A DNA stretch of 64,000 nucleotides, from the NCBI GenBank assembly GCA_019915135.1, contig JAHLMK010000008.1, positions 682,001 through 746,000 of the forward strand. The letters are read 5' to 3'. Positions 1 to 11,399 of the stretch are shown here, piece by piece. The translations under genes were made by a program, and so were the position numbers. Below the pieces are notes generated by a model. The model saw nothing but the letters and a program-made list of their open reading frames with translations, had not been told where the DNA came from and ran no database searches. Source of the stretch: Strobilurus pachycystidiatus (lineage: Eukaryota; Basidiomycota; Agaricomycetes; Agaricales; Physalacriaceae). The number at the start of each line of letters is the position of its first letter. The stretch's first letter is position 1.

Positions 1-1109
1 GCAGACTAAGTCAGGTGTGTGGACAGACAGATATATCTTTACGTGCATCTAGACCTGAGGAGCACAGTACGGACCGTACTAGGGAAATACTTATATGAGA
101 TCATGCTAATCATGTCTGTATAGATGCCTTACTTCAAGTTCGATCAAAGGGTACATAAGGTATGTATGTATACGATGAAAGACCTAGGCCGATGGTCGTA
201 CGCCACAACCGCCGCCGCAAATGGAGCGGGAGTTGTAGGTCCGTATATAGCTATATCGATGCCGGCAGCCGCCAGCGTGGTATGGCGCACAAGGTCGGAA
301 CATGGAGGCTATACCACTTGGAGACTGGTTTTCCCGCCACAGTGGAGTGAGTTTGGCACTTTTTTCCAATTGGTGGGCGAATCCAAGTAGCTTTGTCTCT
401 TAGTATCGGTTTCGTCACAATGAAAGACCGTTTCATCCGCTAGTGGTAGTGGTTGGTTGTAGTCAATTGGGCTACGAGGAAGTGAGGCGGAGAATCACAC
501 GATGTGATACTTTCTATACTCTCCTCCATTGGGCAGTCGCTTCGTGGCATTCGGATGCATTAAGTAGTGATGATGTTGGATTGTGGCGTTCGATCCCCTC
601 CTGGAGCGCTGGTCCAGAGTATAGGGAGATTCGAGGACGTTCGAGCGATACGACTGTCAAGGAGGAATGTAGGATAGATCATTGAGTGTCCCTGTGCAAT
701 TTCTCGAAGAAGACATTAAGGTCGAAGAGCTACACAGCGAGCGCGACACGGGACATCTATCCGATGGGTCTCCGCTGTATGGTGGTAGCCTTGACGTGAC
801 AACTGAAACGATAAGTTGTGTGGGTTGAGATGACCTGGAATGACCGATCAGCAACCAGAATGGCAGGCCCATATGTCTACGCTCCGAGTCTCCGGCTGAC
901 GTTTTCATGTTTCTGTGCGGCGTTGGGGCTTGAGGACTGCTGTACTTCCAGGGTCGCTACACGCGGAATCACGCAAACATATTATGTGTATGTGGGCGGC
1001 ACAGGATTAGGACCGTTGTTCTTCCACTGACTGTCGAGGCTGAAATGTGAGTGAATCCCTGGCTGACTGTTATCAGGAGACTGACGACAGAAGACAGACG
1101 CACAGTCTG
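1..1109. other. Left-edge intergenic DNA
   Basis: I see no recognisable gene here. Short open frames exist on both strands, but none has a domain, intron structure or coding composition I can support. The right part should hold the promoter and 5' leader of the gene starting near 1110; an unseen 5' exon of that gene cannot be excluded. Confidence 0.5.
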
Positions 1110-3816
1110 ATGCCAGGACCTTCTCTCCACCGGGTGTCACCAGAGTTGGAAGCAGTGTGGCAGAAGCACGCGGCGCACATAGCTTGGACGACGTCCCACA
1201 CTGGCAGCACCAAGGGATATAAACCGAGCATTGCGAGGATCGAAGGGACGATCCACGCGTTGTCGCCTCCGCCCCGGTTGCGCAGCAAGAAACGAGGGCA
1301 GTCTGTGCAGGCAACAGCGTCTTTGAGCGCGCCGAACGTAAGACTGGACCAGATACGCGAGGTGGAGTCGGAGAGTGGACACAGCAGCAGTCAGCACGCC
1401 AGTGGGCCGCCAGAGACGATGGAACATGCATCAGGATCTGATGATCGCGAGGGAGACCAAGAGCGGATCGGGGACGGGCCTGCTGTTTCGTCGCGGCAGG
1501 ACGAGATGAACACGAGCACGACGCCTGGCGCGCGAGAGGATCCGCTGTCGCACCTGCGCGAGCGAGCGCGCAGCAAGAAGCGACTGACGCTGCTGCAGGC
1601 CAGAAGCGCCTCTGCATCAGGTGCGTGGTGCAATGCATGCCAAGGCAGAGAGGCCGCTGATGGGCCGGCTGTAGTGGTCCTGGACAGCAAGACGAGGACC
1701 GATGAACGACGGGAAGGGCCTCCCGGCGCCGACCCTGCTGGCGTCAGCACCGGAGGGCGGCGACCCTTCCTGCTTTCTCACGGCCGACAGGGGTCGGGGT
1801 CGTCAGCCTCGACCGTAACCATGGCCGAGTCTGACTGGACACGACCAGCGTCGACCGTCGACGAGGCGCGCATCAGCATCAGCAGCACGATCCACACGTC
1901 GTCCGACATGCAGCTCTCCGACTCGGCGGCGGCGGACCGCACCTCGTTCATCGACTTTCTCTCTCCGCTCGACCCCCACTTTTCCATCCATGCGCCACAC
2001 TCGCCCGATGACAGCTCGACGCCACCGTCCTCGCCCGGCGACCACGTCCGTTCACGCCCAAAGCCTCCGATACCCACAAGCCCAAAACCCCAGTTCTCTG
2101 TCCCGAGTCTGGCGCTCAGAAAGACCTCGCACTCCGCCGGCGGCCTCCCGCCCACGACCAACTATCTCCAGCCCGACACCCGCGCCGACCTCGTCAGGAA
2201 GTCGCGCAAACTCGCCCAGGTCTTCGGCCACACTCCAGGCGCCGGCGTCATGCCCAGCCAGTTCAGCTTTCTCGACATGCCGCCCAGCCCCGGAGCGCGT
2301 CAGGCGCACACCAGAGGCGCCATGTCCGTGTCCGACTCCCCGGATGGCTACCAGAAGCCGCTGCCGCCGTCGCCCGCCCTTTTCGAACGCCGCCATTCGA
2401 CATCCATCCCGCCCGATGACTTTTACATCGACATTGGGTCGCAGGAGGGCGAGCCGGCGAGCGAACTGGCTCACGTCCGGCCACATCTCCCTAATGGAGT
2501 AGAGTCGCCACCGATCTCATTCATGAACCTCTCCGACGAGGAGGACGACGGCTCGCACGGGCCTCCATCCCCGTCCACGCGATCGCTGTTCGAAAGCCTG
2601 TCTCCTGACGAACAGCAGGACGAGCTCAGGAGACGCAAGCGGGAGAAACTGGCCAAGCTGCACCGTTTCCTTGGTTCCCGTGTCCCAGCGAACCTGGTTC
2701 TCGGTCTGGAAGATCCTCTTCTTTCCCTCCCACTACCACTCCCTTCACCTCGTGCTTCCAGAGTAATGGACCAGCCTTCCTCTGACGACAAGAAGGCCTG
2801 GCTCAGACGTCGTCGCAGCAGCTCTGTTGCCTCCTTCCCAGCATGGTCAGACGATCACGACAGAGTCAAGGAAGATCTCAACGACAAGGAAAAGGCCATC
2901 AACGTTCGACGGGCTCAGAAGATGGAAAAGGTATGTCCACGTCCCTGCATTGCTGTCTGTGTCACTCTCTTACGTCTCTGCCAGGTGTTCGGCGTAGCCC
3001 CACCCCAAACCCTCTATCATACCCGCCATGGCCCATCTCCTGCTTATCTGGACTCGACCAAGGCACTTTCGGGATCGCGCACCCCCACAGAGACAACTTC
3101 CCAACCACCGTCTCCGAAAGGCTCTACCAAGCTAAAATCGAAGAAGTCCCACTATGCCCGCCAATCCGTTGCGGAATCCAAGCGCCACCTTCTTTCAAAT
3201 GGCAGTGTCGCCGAAGATGCCACTCGTCCTGGGCGTGGACGCAGCGGGTCGCTCATGTATTCCCACTACCAACACTCCTTGAACTCGCTCGTTGACATTA
3301 TTGATCGGGTATGTGTCTTCTCGCCGCCAGTCATTCATTTCATCCGCCTGACTTTTGATAGGATGACCGAGAATCATTAGCCGAATTGCACGAGTATCTC
3401 AATACCCCTTCCCCAACAACCACCACTTCTACCGCGGAGCGCCGCCTATCTTCCCGCTCCGAGCGCCGCCGCTCCCTGCCCGCCCGCACATCTATGACCT
3501 CCCTCGCGTCAGAGTACTCTCTAGGCGAGTCCCTCGCGTCTCCAAAGCTCGAAGTCACCGACTTTCAACTGCGGCGGAAGCGCGCCGCCAAGCTCACTGC
3601 ATTCTTTGGGGTCGACTACCGCGACGTCATCCAAGACGTCCTTGATTCAATCGAAAACGGTCTCGAGCACGAAAGGAAGAGAGGTACTGTCAGTCCGGAG
3701 GAGGCCGAGGTGCGACAGTGTTCTCAGATGACCGTTATTCAGTTGGCTGATGCTGTTTCTAGGATTTGTTAATACGCCTTCGCGAAATCAAGACGAAGCG
3801 CAGTGGGATCTTCTAA
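1110..3816 (+). CDS. Long Ser/Pro-rich basidiomycete protein, unknown function
   Basis: I do not recognise a named domain. The protein is long and polar, with many Ser, Pro, Arg and acidic stretches that look disordered. Three Lys/Arg-rich helical motifs are spaced through it: RADLVRKSRKLAQVFG near 2190, KLAKLHRFLGSRVPANLVLG near 2650, and KRAAKLTAFFGVDYRDVIQD near 3580. The repeated K-L-x-(x)-F-(L/F)-G pattern suggests one short motif used several times. Introns are seen at 2931-2984 (54 bp, in frame), 3309-3361 (53 bp) and about 3715-3762. Splicing the last gives a terminal exon ending LREIKTKRSGIF and a stop at 3814-3816. The start at 1110 is the first ATG of the long frame; an upstream exon is possible. 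I recall similar proteins in Agaricomycetes, but the role (signalling or cytoskeletal adaptor) is only a guess. Confidence 0.75.
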
Positions 3817-4194
3817 CATAACTCAGCGCTAGCGTGTGGGTATCTAGTCGGCGATCTATGTGTTTGTCACGCAGCATCTACTTATGGATTTTTTTTTGAC
3901 GACGAATCTGTTATCGAACGTTTATGCCCTGTCATGTCGGTCCTTCTGTATCCTATCATTCTTTTAAAGACGTACTAGTAGAATTTTGGGTTTTTAATAC
4001 AGTGATTCTTTTGGGTGACCGGATTGTAACTTGTTGTTCACCATTTACGCTCGATACTCGTAGCAGGGATTCTACTACCTCGCGGCATAAATCTGATGGG
4101 CGAGTAAAGAATTGGGTGTATCGTATGCGCAATCTATGTACCCGTTTCTGCGGGAGGTTGACGTCTGAGCTCGGCATACGTTCGATGCTCAACT
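3817..4194. other. Intergenic DNA
   Basis: A T-rich stretch (eight T near 3891) follows the upstream stop and probably belongs to its 3' untranslated region. No gene is visible. Confidence 0.4.
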
Positions 4195-6330
4195 AGAAAT
4201 TTCGATGTACATATCGTATGCACAATGTATCTCTCTTCACAGGTCGACGCTCAATTCGCCGTAGCTCACTGCTCAGGCTGACTTTGTGTCAAGGATCCAC
4301 GTGAGGTGCACGTGAGATCATCGTAAGTTGAATTGACGCCGTGATAATAATATTCGATCGCTTCTTTCTTTTCGACCATCACGGAAGTTCAACGCGTCTA
4401 TCTTCGCTGCTCTTTGTGAAGGCAGCCCGTATCCTAGACATGACTACCTTGTGCGTTTCTTCCGTCCACACGTTGAAGCGCAGACACTCAGCAGTATGCA
4501 GGGAAGACTTTGCTGGCAATGACTCGCCTCTCTGCCGCGCTTGCTCGAGGTTATTTGCAGACGGGCAGGACCCATCACACCCGTCTTATCAACAACGCCT
4601 CGTAGAGCTACTTTGCCAGAATCTTCCACTCAGTGAGAACGAGCTCTCACGCGTCCGCGCCAGCAACGAGCACGACATCCCGCCACTCTTGGCTGACATC
4701 GACGGCCAGATCGCGCGCCTGAAGGAGGAGCTGGCCCGGCTCAGTGACACTCGAGATCTCATAAACTCTCACCAAAATCATCTCCAATCCATGCTCCACC
4801 CGATGCGCCACCTCCCGCAAGACGTTCTTCGAGAGATTTTCTTCTGGTGTTGCCAGATTGCCGAGGGAGAATACACTGACGAGGAATGGGCGGTTGACTC
4901 CCTCCACATGTTGCGGCCTCCTTGGGTGCTGTCGCAGGTCTGCCGGACGTGGAGAGACGTCGCTCTGATGTTCCCAAAGATATGGTCCACTCTCGATATA
5001 AAGAGGATCTGGGACATGGAGTATTGTGGAGGAACTGATCTCGACGCCACCTTCGCTGACAGGCTCTCTCTCTATTTGACGCGTTCTGGACAGTGCGAAT
5101 TATCGGTCACATTGCAGGCCGCTTACCCGTCGGCGAATGGGAGAGATCTGTGGTTGGACAAATGTCCAAAGACAGCCGCTCTTCTGAGTGACAGTACCCC
5201 CCGTTGGAGGGCAGCTTCTTTGTCATTGGGCGCTGTTGATGTCCTGCCAAGGACCGCCTCTTTCGACACCCTACGCCATCTCCGAGTGTCATACCTCGCT
5301 GGTGGTATGGAGGACTTAAAACGTGTGGTTCAAAATTCTCCAAAGATCTCCTCCTTGGACCTTGGAGCTGCGACATATCTTGAATGGGAGAGCCTTGATC
5401 TATCTTCGTCTCAGATCATGTCTGTCAAGTCGGGCATAATCACCGCTCCTCTCATTTCAGCTTTGGGGAGGATGAACCAGATTCAGACACTCATAGTGCG
5501 GTCGTTGTTCGCGTCCAGTCTGCCCAGTCTACAGGTTACAAACCTCCCTACCCTTACGCAATTTCTTATCAGTGGAATTCAGAACGATGATGCGGAATTG
5601 ATCGGGCCCTTCATTCGCAACTTGGAGATGCCCTCACTCTCCAGTTTGGGTTTAACTTTTGGACCAGACAATGCCTTTGACGGCGAGACCGACAGCGATG
5701 ACGACGAAGATGTGGACCACATCATGTACTTTCCCACATTCCACCCCTCGGTCCCTCTAGATAAAATCACGACGCTCAGCATAAGCGTCGATTATCTAGA
5801 CTATGACTACAAATCGCACGATTTCTTCTCCTTCCTTCGTGTCACTTCCAACGTGCAAGACTTCACGCTGCAATCTGATGACATCACAGGCAGAGTACTC
5901 CGAGGCTTGACTGAGCGGGACGTTCTGCCCCATATGCGGATTCTCGACATCTCTTTATCTAACTTGGACCGGTCAGGCTATTCTGCAGTGGAGATGGCGG
6001 AACTCTTGTTGGAGATGTTGGAATGGAGGTGCGCGGGCGATTTGAAGGAGCTGAGGATATACGAGGCCTTTGAGTTGGACAATGATTGGACTAGGGGGCT
6101 CGAGGTGGAAAGTCGCTGGCAGCGGGTATGCTCGATGATCAAGGTGACAAGGATTGGGCGTCGGGTGGGTCCGACTTCGATTTACGACGTGTGGTGGCCT
6201 CGGTAAGTCTTGTGCGTGGAGATACATGAATACGTTTAAAACAAATTCGAACATTTGCTTGCGGGATCCATGAACGGCTAGTTGTTGTCAGAGCCTGAGG
6301 CGGTCCAATTAGAGTAGCCGTGAGAAGTCA
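4195..6330 (+). repeat. Tandem duplication, copy 1 (intact F-box gene)
   Basis: This stretch is matched along its whole length by about 6390-8445. The match begins upstream of the gene (both have TCTTCACAG, then TCGAC.CTCAATTCGCC, then AATTGACGCCGTGAT) and runs past the stop codon (both have TTGCGG.ATCC). Copy 1 keeps an uninterrupted reading frame. The borders are approximate because they were set by eye. Confidence 0.8.
4440..6206 (+). CDS. F-box protein with leucine-rich C-terminal region
   Basis: Single-exon protein of 588 residues if it starts at the ATG at 4440. The frame is open further upstream but has no earlier ATG. Residues about 70-115 form a charged helical, probably coiled-coil stretch. 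Residues about 123-185 match an F-box: LPQDVLREIFFWC, then VCRTWRDVALMFPKIW, a form very common in Agaricomycetes. The rest has weak leucine-rich repeat character (for example LRHLRVSYLAGGMEDLKRVV) and an acidic run at about residues 417-427. F-box proteins dock substrates onto SCF (Skp1-cullin) ubiquitin ligases; the substrate cannot be read from sequence. A decayed tandem copy lies immediately downstream. Confidence 0.85.
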   Translation: MTTLCVSSVHTLKRRHSAVCREDFAGNDSPLCRACSRLFADGQDPSHPSYQQRLVELLCQNLPLSENELSRVRASNEHDIPPLLADIDGQIARLKEELARLSDTRDLINSHQNHLQSMLHPMRHLPQDVLREIFFWCCQIAEGEYTDEEWAVDSLHMLRPPWVLSQVCRTWRDVALMFPKIWSTLDIKRIWDMEYCGGTDLDATFADRLSLYLTRSGQCELSVTLQAAYPSANGRDLWLDKCPKTAALLSDSTPRWRAASLSLGAVDVLPRTASFDTLRHLRVSYLAGGMEDLKRVVQNSPKISSLDLGAATYLEWESLDLSSSQIMSVKSGIITAPLISALGRMNQIQTLIVRSLFASSLPSLQVTNLPTLTQFLISGIQNDDAELIGPFIRNLEMPSLSSLGLTFGPDNAFDGETDSDDDEDVDHIMYFPTFHPSVPLDKITTLSISVDYLDYDYKSHDFFSFLRVTSNVQDFTLQSDDITGRVLRGLTERDVLPHMRILDISLSNLDRSGYSAVEMAELLLEMLEWRCAGDLKELRIYEAFELDNDWTRGLEVESRWQRVCSMIKVTRIGRRVGPTSIYDVWWPR

Positions 6331-6389
6331 TATTGCCAAAATCTCACCGTCCGACAACTTGAGAATTTATCTGATACTGAAGTAAGAGA

Positions 6390-8445
6390 AACGATGTATC
6401 CTGTGCGCAACTTATCTTTCTTCACAGCTCGACACTCAATTCGCCGCAGCTGACCTTTGCGTCAAGGATCCAGCTGAGATGGTCAGTTAAATTGACGCCG
6501 TGATGTTCGATCACTTCTTTCTTTTCGACCATCAAGTTCAAGTTCAACGCGTCCGTCTTCGCTCGCTGCTCTTACGTGGAGGCAGCCTGTATCCTAGACA
6601 TGACTATCTTGTGCGTCTCCTCGTCCACACGTTGAACCCGACACTCAGCAGTATGGCAGGGAAGACTTGCTGGCAACGAGCCTCTCTGCCGCGCTTGCTC
6701 GAGATTATTTTTGCAGACGGGCAGGACCCATCACACGCCTTCCTTCTCACACGCCTGCGGTAGATAGCTTCTCTGCCAGAATCTTCCTCAATAGAACTAG
6801 CTCTCACGCGTCGCGCCACAACGAGGCACGACATCCCGCCTCTTGGCTGACATCGACGTCCAATCGCGGCGCCTGAAGGAGGAGCTGGCCCGCTCAGTGC
6901 ACTCGAGATCTCATAACCTCCACCAGAATCATCTCCAGCCATGCTCCACCGCGACGCGCCTTACCTACTCACAGGACGTTCTTCGAGAGATATTCTTTTG
7001 GTGTTGGCCTGTTGCCCAGATGTGAGATACACTGACGAGGATGGGCGGTGACTCCCTTCACATGTTGCGGCCTCCTTTGGTGTTGTCGCGGTCGTCGGAC
7101 GTGGGAGAGGACGTCGCTTTGACGTTCCCAAGGATATGGGGACGCTCTCGATTTCAAACGGATCTGGGACGAGGATTATTGTCAATGATCCCGATCTCGA
7201 CGACTACCTTCTCTGAGAGGCTCTCTCTGTTACTTATCGCGCTCTGGACAACGCGCATTAGTTCGGTCAGATGCAGGGTAGTGCTTACCGGGGTGCAAGT
7301 TCGCAGACAATCTCCAAAGACAGCCGCTCTTCTGCGCCATTAGTACCCCTCGCTGGAGGGAGCTTCTTTTCATTGGCCATGCTGTGTCTTGCAACGGTTG
7401 TCTCTTTTGACCCCTGACGCCATCTCCGATTAACTCATTCATCGATCATGGTCTGTCGGACACCTTACAACGTGTGTTTAAATTCTCTGAAGCTCCTCAC
7501 CTTGGAAGTGGACCTATAGTTGGTTTCGATGGGGAGAGCCTTGATCTGTCTTCGTCCCAGATCATGTGCGTCAAGTCGAGATGATCTCCGATCTCTCATA
7601 CACTTGGAGAGGTTGAGCCACTCCAGACACTCGCAGTGCGGCATGGTTTTGCATCCGAGTCCCAAAGGCGACCAATCTTCCGACCCTTACACGCTTTCTC
7701 ATCAGTGGGATCCAGATTGCTCATCGTCTCTGCTTGATTACTTCATTCCGCACTTGGAGATGCCGTCACTCTCCAGTCTGTGTTTAACATTTGGACAGAC
7801 TTATGCTGTGACCGAAGATAAAAAACGATGCGGCGAAGATTTGACCGACACGTGCACTTTCCGCCATTCTCATCCCTCGGTCTCCTCTAGATAATATCAC
7901 GACGCTCATCATAAGCGTCTTCTGTCTTCTGATCAGAGGACAACTTGGACAATCTCTTCCTTTTCGTCGTGCACTTGCAACGTGCAAGACTGCACGCTGC
8001 AATCTGATGACATCACAAGCATGTTCTCCGATGCCTGACTGAGTCGGGACGTTTCTACCCCATCTGCGATTCTCGACATCTCCTCTATCCCTGTTTTTGA
8101 CCTCTCAGGCCTGCTTCCCAGCGGAGTGGCGGGACTCTTCTTGGAGATGTTGAGATGGAGGTGCGCGGCGATTGAAGGAGCTGAGGATATACAGGCACTT
8201 TGATGGACGATGATTGGACTAGGGGGCTCGAGGTGGAGATCGCTGCAGCGGATATGCCTCGATGATCAAGGTCACAAGAATCGGCGTCGGGTGGTCCGAC
8301 TTCGATTTACGACGTGTGGTGGCCTTGGTAGTCTTGTGCTCGCATATCCGATAGATGCGCCAAGTCGAAGTCGCTTGCGGATCCTTGTTCGTCTTGTAGT
8401 CACAGCCGAGTGAGCTGTTGTGAAAGTTGTATACTAGCCGTGTAT
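6390..8445 (+). repeat. Tandem duplication, copy 2 (decayed)
   Basis: Full-length counterpart of 4195-6330, including upstream and downstream flanks. It is distinguished by many single-base and short indels. Orientation is the same as copy 1, so this is a direct tandem duplication of about 2 kb. Confidence 0.8.
6600..8331 (+). pseudogene. F-box protein pseudogene
   Basis: Positionally matches the intact gene at 4440-6206 from start codon (6600) to stop region (near 8329). The frame is broken repeatedly: no open stretch exceeds about 124 codons. The F-box core is still readable (GACGTTCTTCGAGAGAT is shared exactly, at about 4821 and 6975), as is the W-R-E/D-D-V-A-L-x-F-P segment in another frame. 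Differences are dominated by small deletions and insertions spread over the whole gene, consistent with long neutral decay. No splice signals would repair the frame. Confidence 0.85.
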
Positions 8446-8534
8446 TGTGTAAGAACCATGGCAAAGAATCTTGCACCCATGAGCAACTTGCATTATGAGG
8501 ACAGGGGAATGAAACTCGGTGGGCCGAGCCACAA

Positions 8535-8850
8535 GCTGAATCGAATGAGACAGAGACACACGGCAGCCAATGGATTGATACTATAATTTTTGGCAAAGAA
8601 TCGACGCTCATATTGAATGATACGTACGCTATGTGAGAACACGAGCTGCACTCGATAGTAGTTTAATGCCGAGGTACTGAAGGCGCTTACTTTTAACGGC
8701 ATTCAGCAAGCATTCGAGATGTAGCAAATTGAGATGAGCCCGTTCGTGCGAGTGATTTGAGACGGGAAAAGCCGTTTACGGGTGTCGTCAGTTTCCTGCT
8801 ATTTCATCATGATTCTATCCCTCGGGCCTCCTCACCCTCGCATCACGAAA
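8535..8850. repeat. Second local duplication, copy 1
   Basis: Diverged direct repeat of about 8925-9232. Shared blocks in the same order include CCAATGGATTGA, TTGAATGATACG, AATGCCGAGGTAC, GGCGCTTACTT..AACGGCATTCA and CTCCTCACCCTCG. On the minus strand the block around 8690 reads like the end of a short exon followed by GTAAGCGCC, so the unit may be a fragment of a lost gene. No open frame survives. Confidence 0.65.
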
Positions 8851-8924
8851 AACGGCGCCAAGTTGAAGTCTGCCCAGTGGAGGGAGTAGTCTTGCGCATT
8901 TTTGTTCCAGTCAAAAACCATCGG

Positions 8925-9232
8925 AATTGAGACGAGAGAAACGCCCAATGGATTGAATCTGTAAGCTCGCCAAGATTCGAAACGCACATTTTGAATGATA
9001 CGGTAAGGATGTGAAGAACACTAGCATGCACTGCATGGCAGAGCATATCTCATAGTTAGTAGAATGCCGAGGTACGTGAGAGGCGCTTACTTGAACGGCA
9101 TTCAAGCAATCTTCTAGATGCCCCGCATAAGATGATCCCGTCGGGTCGAGTGATTCGGAATCGGAAGGCGGTTTCCTGCCACTCCACCATGATCTCTAGG
9201 CCCCTCGATCAGGCCTCCTCACCCTCGATTCG
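8925..9232. repeat. Second local duplication, copy 2
   Basis: Counterpart of 8535-8850. Its 3' part holds GGCGGTTTCCTGCCACTCC, matching a degraded version in copy 1. The minus-strand reading around 9100 (LEDCLNAVQ followed by a GTAAGC donor-like site) is suggestive of an exon end, but nothing identifies a gene family. Confidence 0.65.
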
Positions 9233-10090
9233 CTGGGAGTGATTTCGAGATATTTGAGGCTCGAAGCAGGAAGCGGTCAGAGAGAACGCAGGAAAAAACG
9301 CGTGGACGCTGTGGTTGTGGGGGGGGGGGGGGTGGGAGCGGACGCGTCCAGGTGGCAGTGGCCGGAGCGCGCTGAATTTGCGGCGCCATGCATTCCGGAT
9401 CTTGCACACTACAATATAAGCGATGGGCAGTCGCGAGATCGCGTATGTAGGATTGCAGATGCCGCACGATTTGGGGAGGGGAAATAGCTGAGAGCAGGTC
9501 GCGCTTATGGATACGCTGTTCGACGACTCGAACTCATGGATCGAATGTGCATACGAGGCCACGCGTAGCTCACGCGGAATGTGGCAGATCCCTCCCCGTG
9601 CAGTGCTTCTCTCCGTAGTGGGAAGCCGGTTTTCCTGCTTGTGTTTAAACATGAGTTCCGCGCGACTCCGGGTTATATATAGAAGCAACGCAAAGTCTGT
9701 CCCACTCTATCGCGAAGTGTTTTCTACGATACCACCGGGAAAGCGATGTTGGATGGGACCATCTGGATTGGACATACGTGTCTGCGGAGTTCCGCTGATT
9801 AGCGGCGCCATGACACTAGTCTAAGGCAAAGCGATGTCCCCGATTACGAGATCCCGGACGTGGAGTGGGTGGTGGGTGGGTCGTACACTGTTAACGATTT
9901 ACACTTCAATATCAAAAGTACTAGGGATACATACACTCCGATTCCATTTCTATATTTACAGGGTATAATAATGCCATTGCGCTCCAAAGTATGCGTCACC
10001 CGATGGGTGAACAATCAATGAAAAGGGCGAAATGTGGGGGGGTGGAGGCGTGCATGTTAAAAAAAGGACGCTGAGATGTGGGTCCTTGTA
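9233..10090. other. Intergenic DNA with a 14-G tract
   Basis: No gene is recognised. A run of 14 G lies at 9319-9332. A TATATATAG box is present near 9675, but the short frame around it has no recognisable content. AT-richer DNA at 9890-9970 probably corresponds to the former 3' region of the bHLH relic to the right. Confidence 0.4.
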
Positions 10091-10868
10091 TTACGCTTGC
10101 ATCACCGCTGGTGGCTCCAGCGGTCGACTCGTCGCGCAGGGCTTCGCGGCGGGGCTCGAGCCAGCGGACCTACTCCTACGGCGCGGAGAGGAAGCCCGGA
10201 CTTGCCTTTGTGTTTTTTTTGCCGCGGCTTGGGCGGCCGCGGGACGGCTGGCGGACGACGTCGCCGAGCAGCGCGATGAGCTGCGCGTAGGCCGGCTGCG
10301 GGATGGCGTTGCGCCGCTTCTGCCGGACATGATGTTGTTGAGGCCGTTTCTGTGCGGCGTGCTCAGCAGTGGTTTCGTGGCGCGGTGTGGGCTGCTGCGA
10401 TGGATGCGGAATGGGCGGGGCGGGGGCGCGGGGTAGTGCGGGATCTGCTGGTGATGCTGGAGCGCGCGCTGTGCGGTGGGGGAGGCGTGGGCGGTTGGTT
10501 TTTGTGGTGTATAGCGGGGCCTCTCTTGCTGCGTCGGCGTGCGTGGGAGTGGCAGTCTGCTCGGGTTCGTGCTTGATGGACGGCAGAGTATTCGTTGTGG
10601 TATTGCGCATTGTTGTTGTGGCAATCTGGCGCTCCCTCGAGGCTGGCCGCTGCCGGGATCGTCCCATAAGCCGCATAGCCGCGGCCGTCCATCTCGCTGC
10701 TCCGCCAACGGTCGAAGAAAGCCAAAGAGATCTGTTGTTCCTCGGGGGCAAAGAGCTCTGCGCTGGGCGGGACGGGGCGGCGGGGCGGGGAAGGCGTACT
10801 GGTGGTGCGGGTGGTGGTGGTGGCGCGGCGGCGGATGGGGGCGGGTGGTGTGGATGGGAATAGTCCAT
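10091..10868 (-). pseudogene. Broken bHLH transcription factor
   Basis: Read on the minus strand from an ATG at 10868 (MDYSHPHHPPP), this GC-rich stretch holds transcription-factor-like pieces in all three frames. One frame gives LFAPEEQQISLAFFDRW; a second gives LPSIKHEPEQTATP and then a basic region plus helix 1, QKRRNAIPQPAYAQLIALLG (near 10290-10312). The third frame carries what matches helix 2, VRWLEPRREALRDE (near 10120-10165), preceded in yet another frame by KSGL.LRAV. The order basic-helix-loop-KSGLLFRAVEY-helix is that of fungal bHLH proteins. The frame changes inside the domain cannot be explained by introns: the only candidate is about 30 bp. I therefore call it a pseudogene; sequencing error in GC-rich DNA is the alternative. 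Confidence 0.6.
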
Positions 10869-11399
10869 GGCAGAGAAGACAGCAAGCTCGTGAAAACTGG
10901 ACGAGTGTCGTCGATCGGGGGGGAGGGGCCGAGGTACTTATACCTGGGGACCCTGTGCGTGACCGGGTATTGGAGTGTGTCACGGGCCGGCGCTCCTTTC
11001 CCAGACACCGACACGCGAACGCCGTTGCCGATCCCAACTCAGCCCGAAGCCCGGATGTCGCCCATTCCCCCCGAGGACAACACCCAGGACCCGCCCGGCC
11101 ATAGCGCCGAGCATGCGGAGAAAGCGTGCGCACACTTTTTTAATTATCTCTATTTATCTGCCACCAGCCAAGGCCGCCGTCAGTGCGCCGCGCCTGCTCG
11201 ACTGCCACACCGCAAGACCCTCTGCTCACGAGGTCCTCCCATCGCCCAGTCCTTGCTCTCAATCGCGCGGCCTGCGTTCTCCTCGCGCCTAACCCTCGAC
11301 CACCAGGACACGCACAAGAAGTGGGGCCTCAATCGACGCACCCCCGCCCTCGTCCCACCCGCAGCCCACCTCCGCGCCCCACAGCCACGCGCCGCACCC
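10869..11399. other. Former divergent promoter region
   Basis: Lies between the minus-strand bHLH relic and the plus-strand relic at 11400-11838. It contains an AT-rich patch at about 11130-11160. Open frames cross it only because stop codons are scarce in GC-rich DNA; I see no gene. Confidence 0.35.

Noticed and set aside
982..1638. Minus-strand frame of 218 codons
   Set aside because: It overlaps the first exon of the plus-strand Ser/Pro-rich gene and the upstream region and shows no recognisable feature.
9507..9824. Possible small gene with a nearby TATATATA box
   Set aside because: The box lies inside the frame rather than upstream, and the translation shows nothing recognisable.
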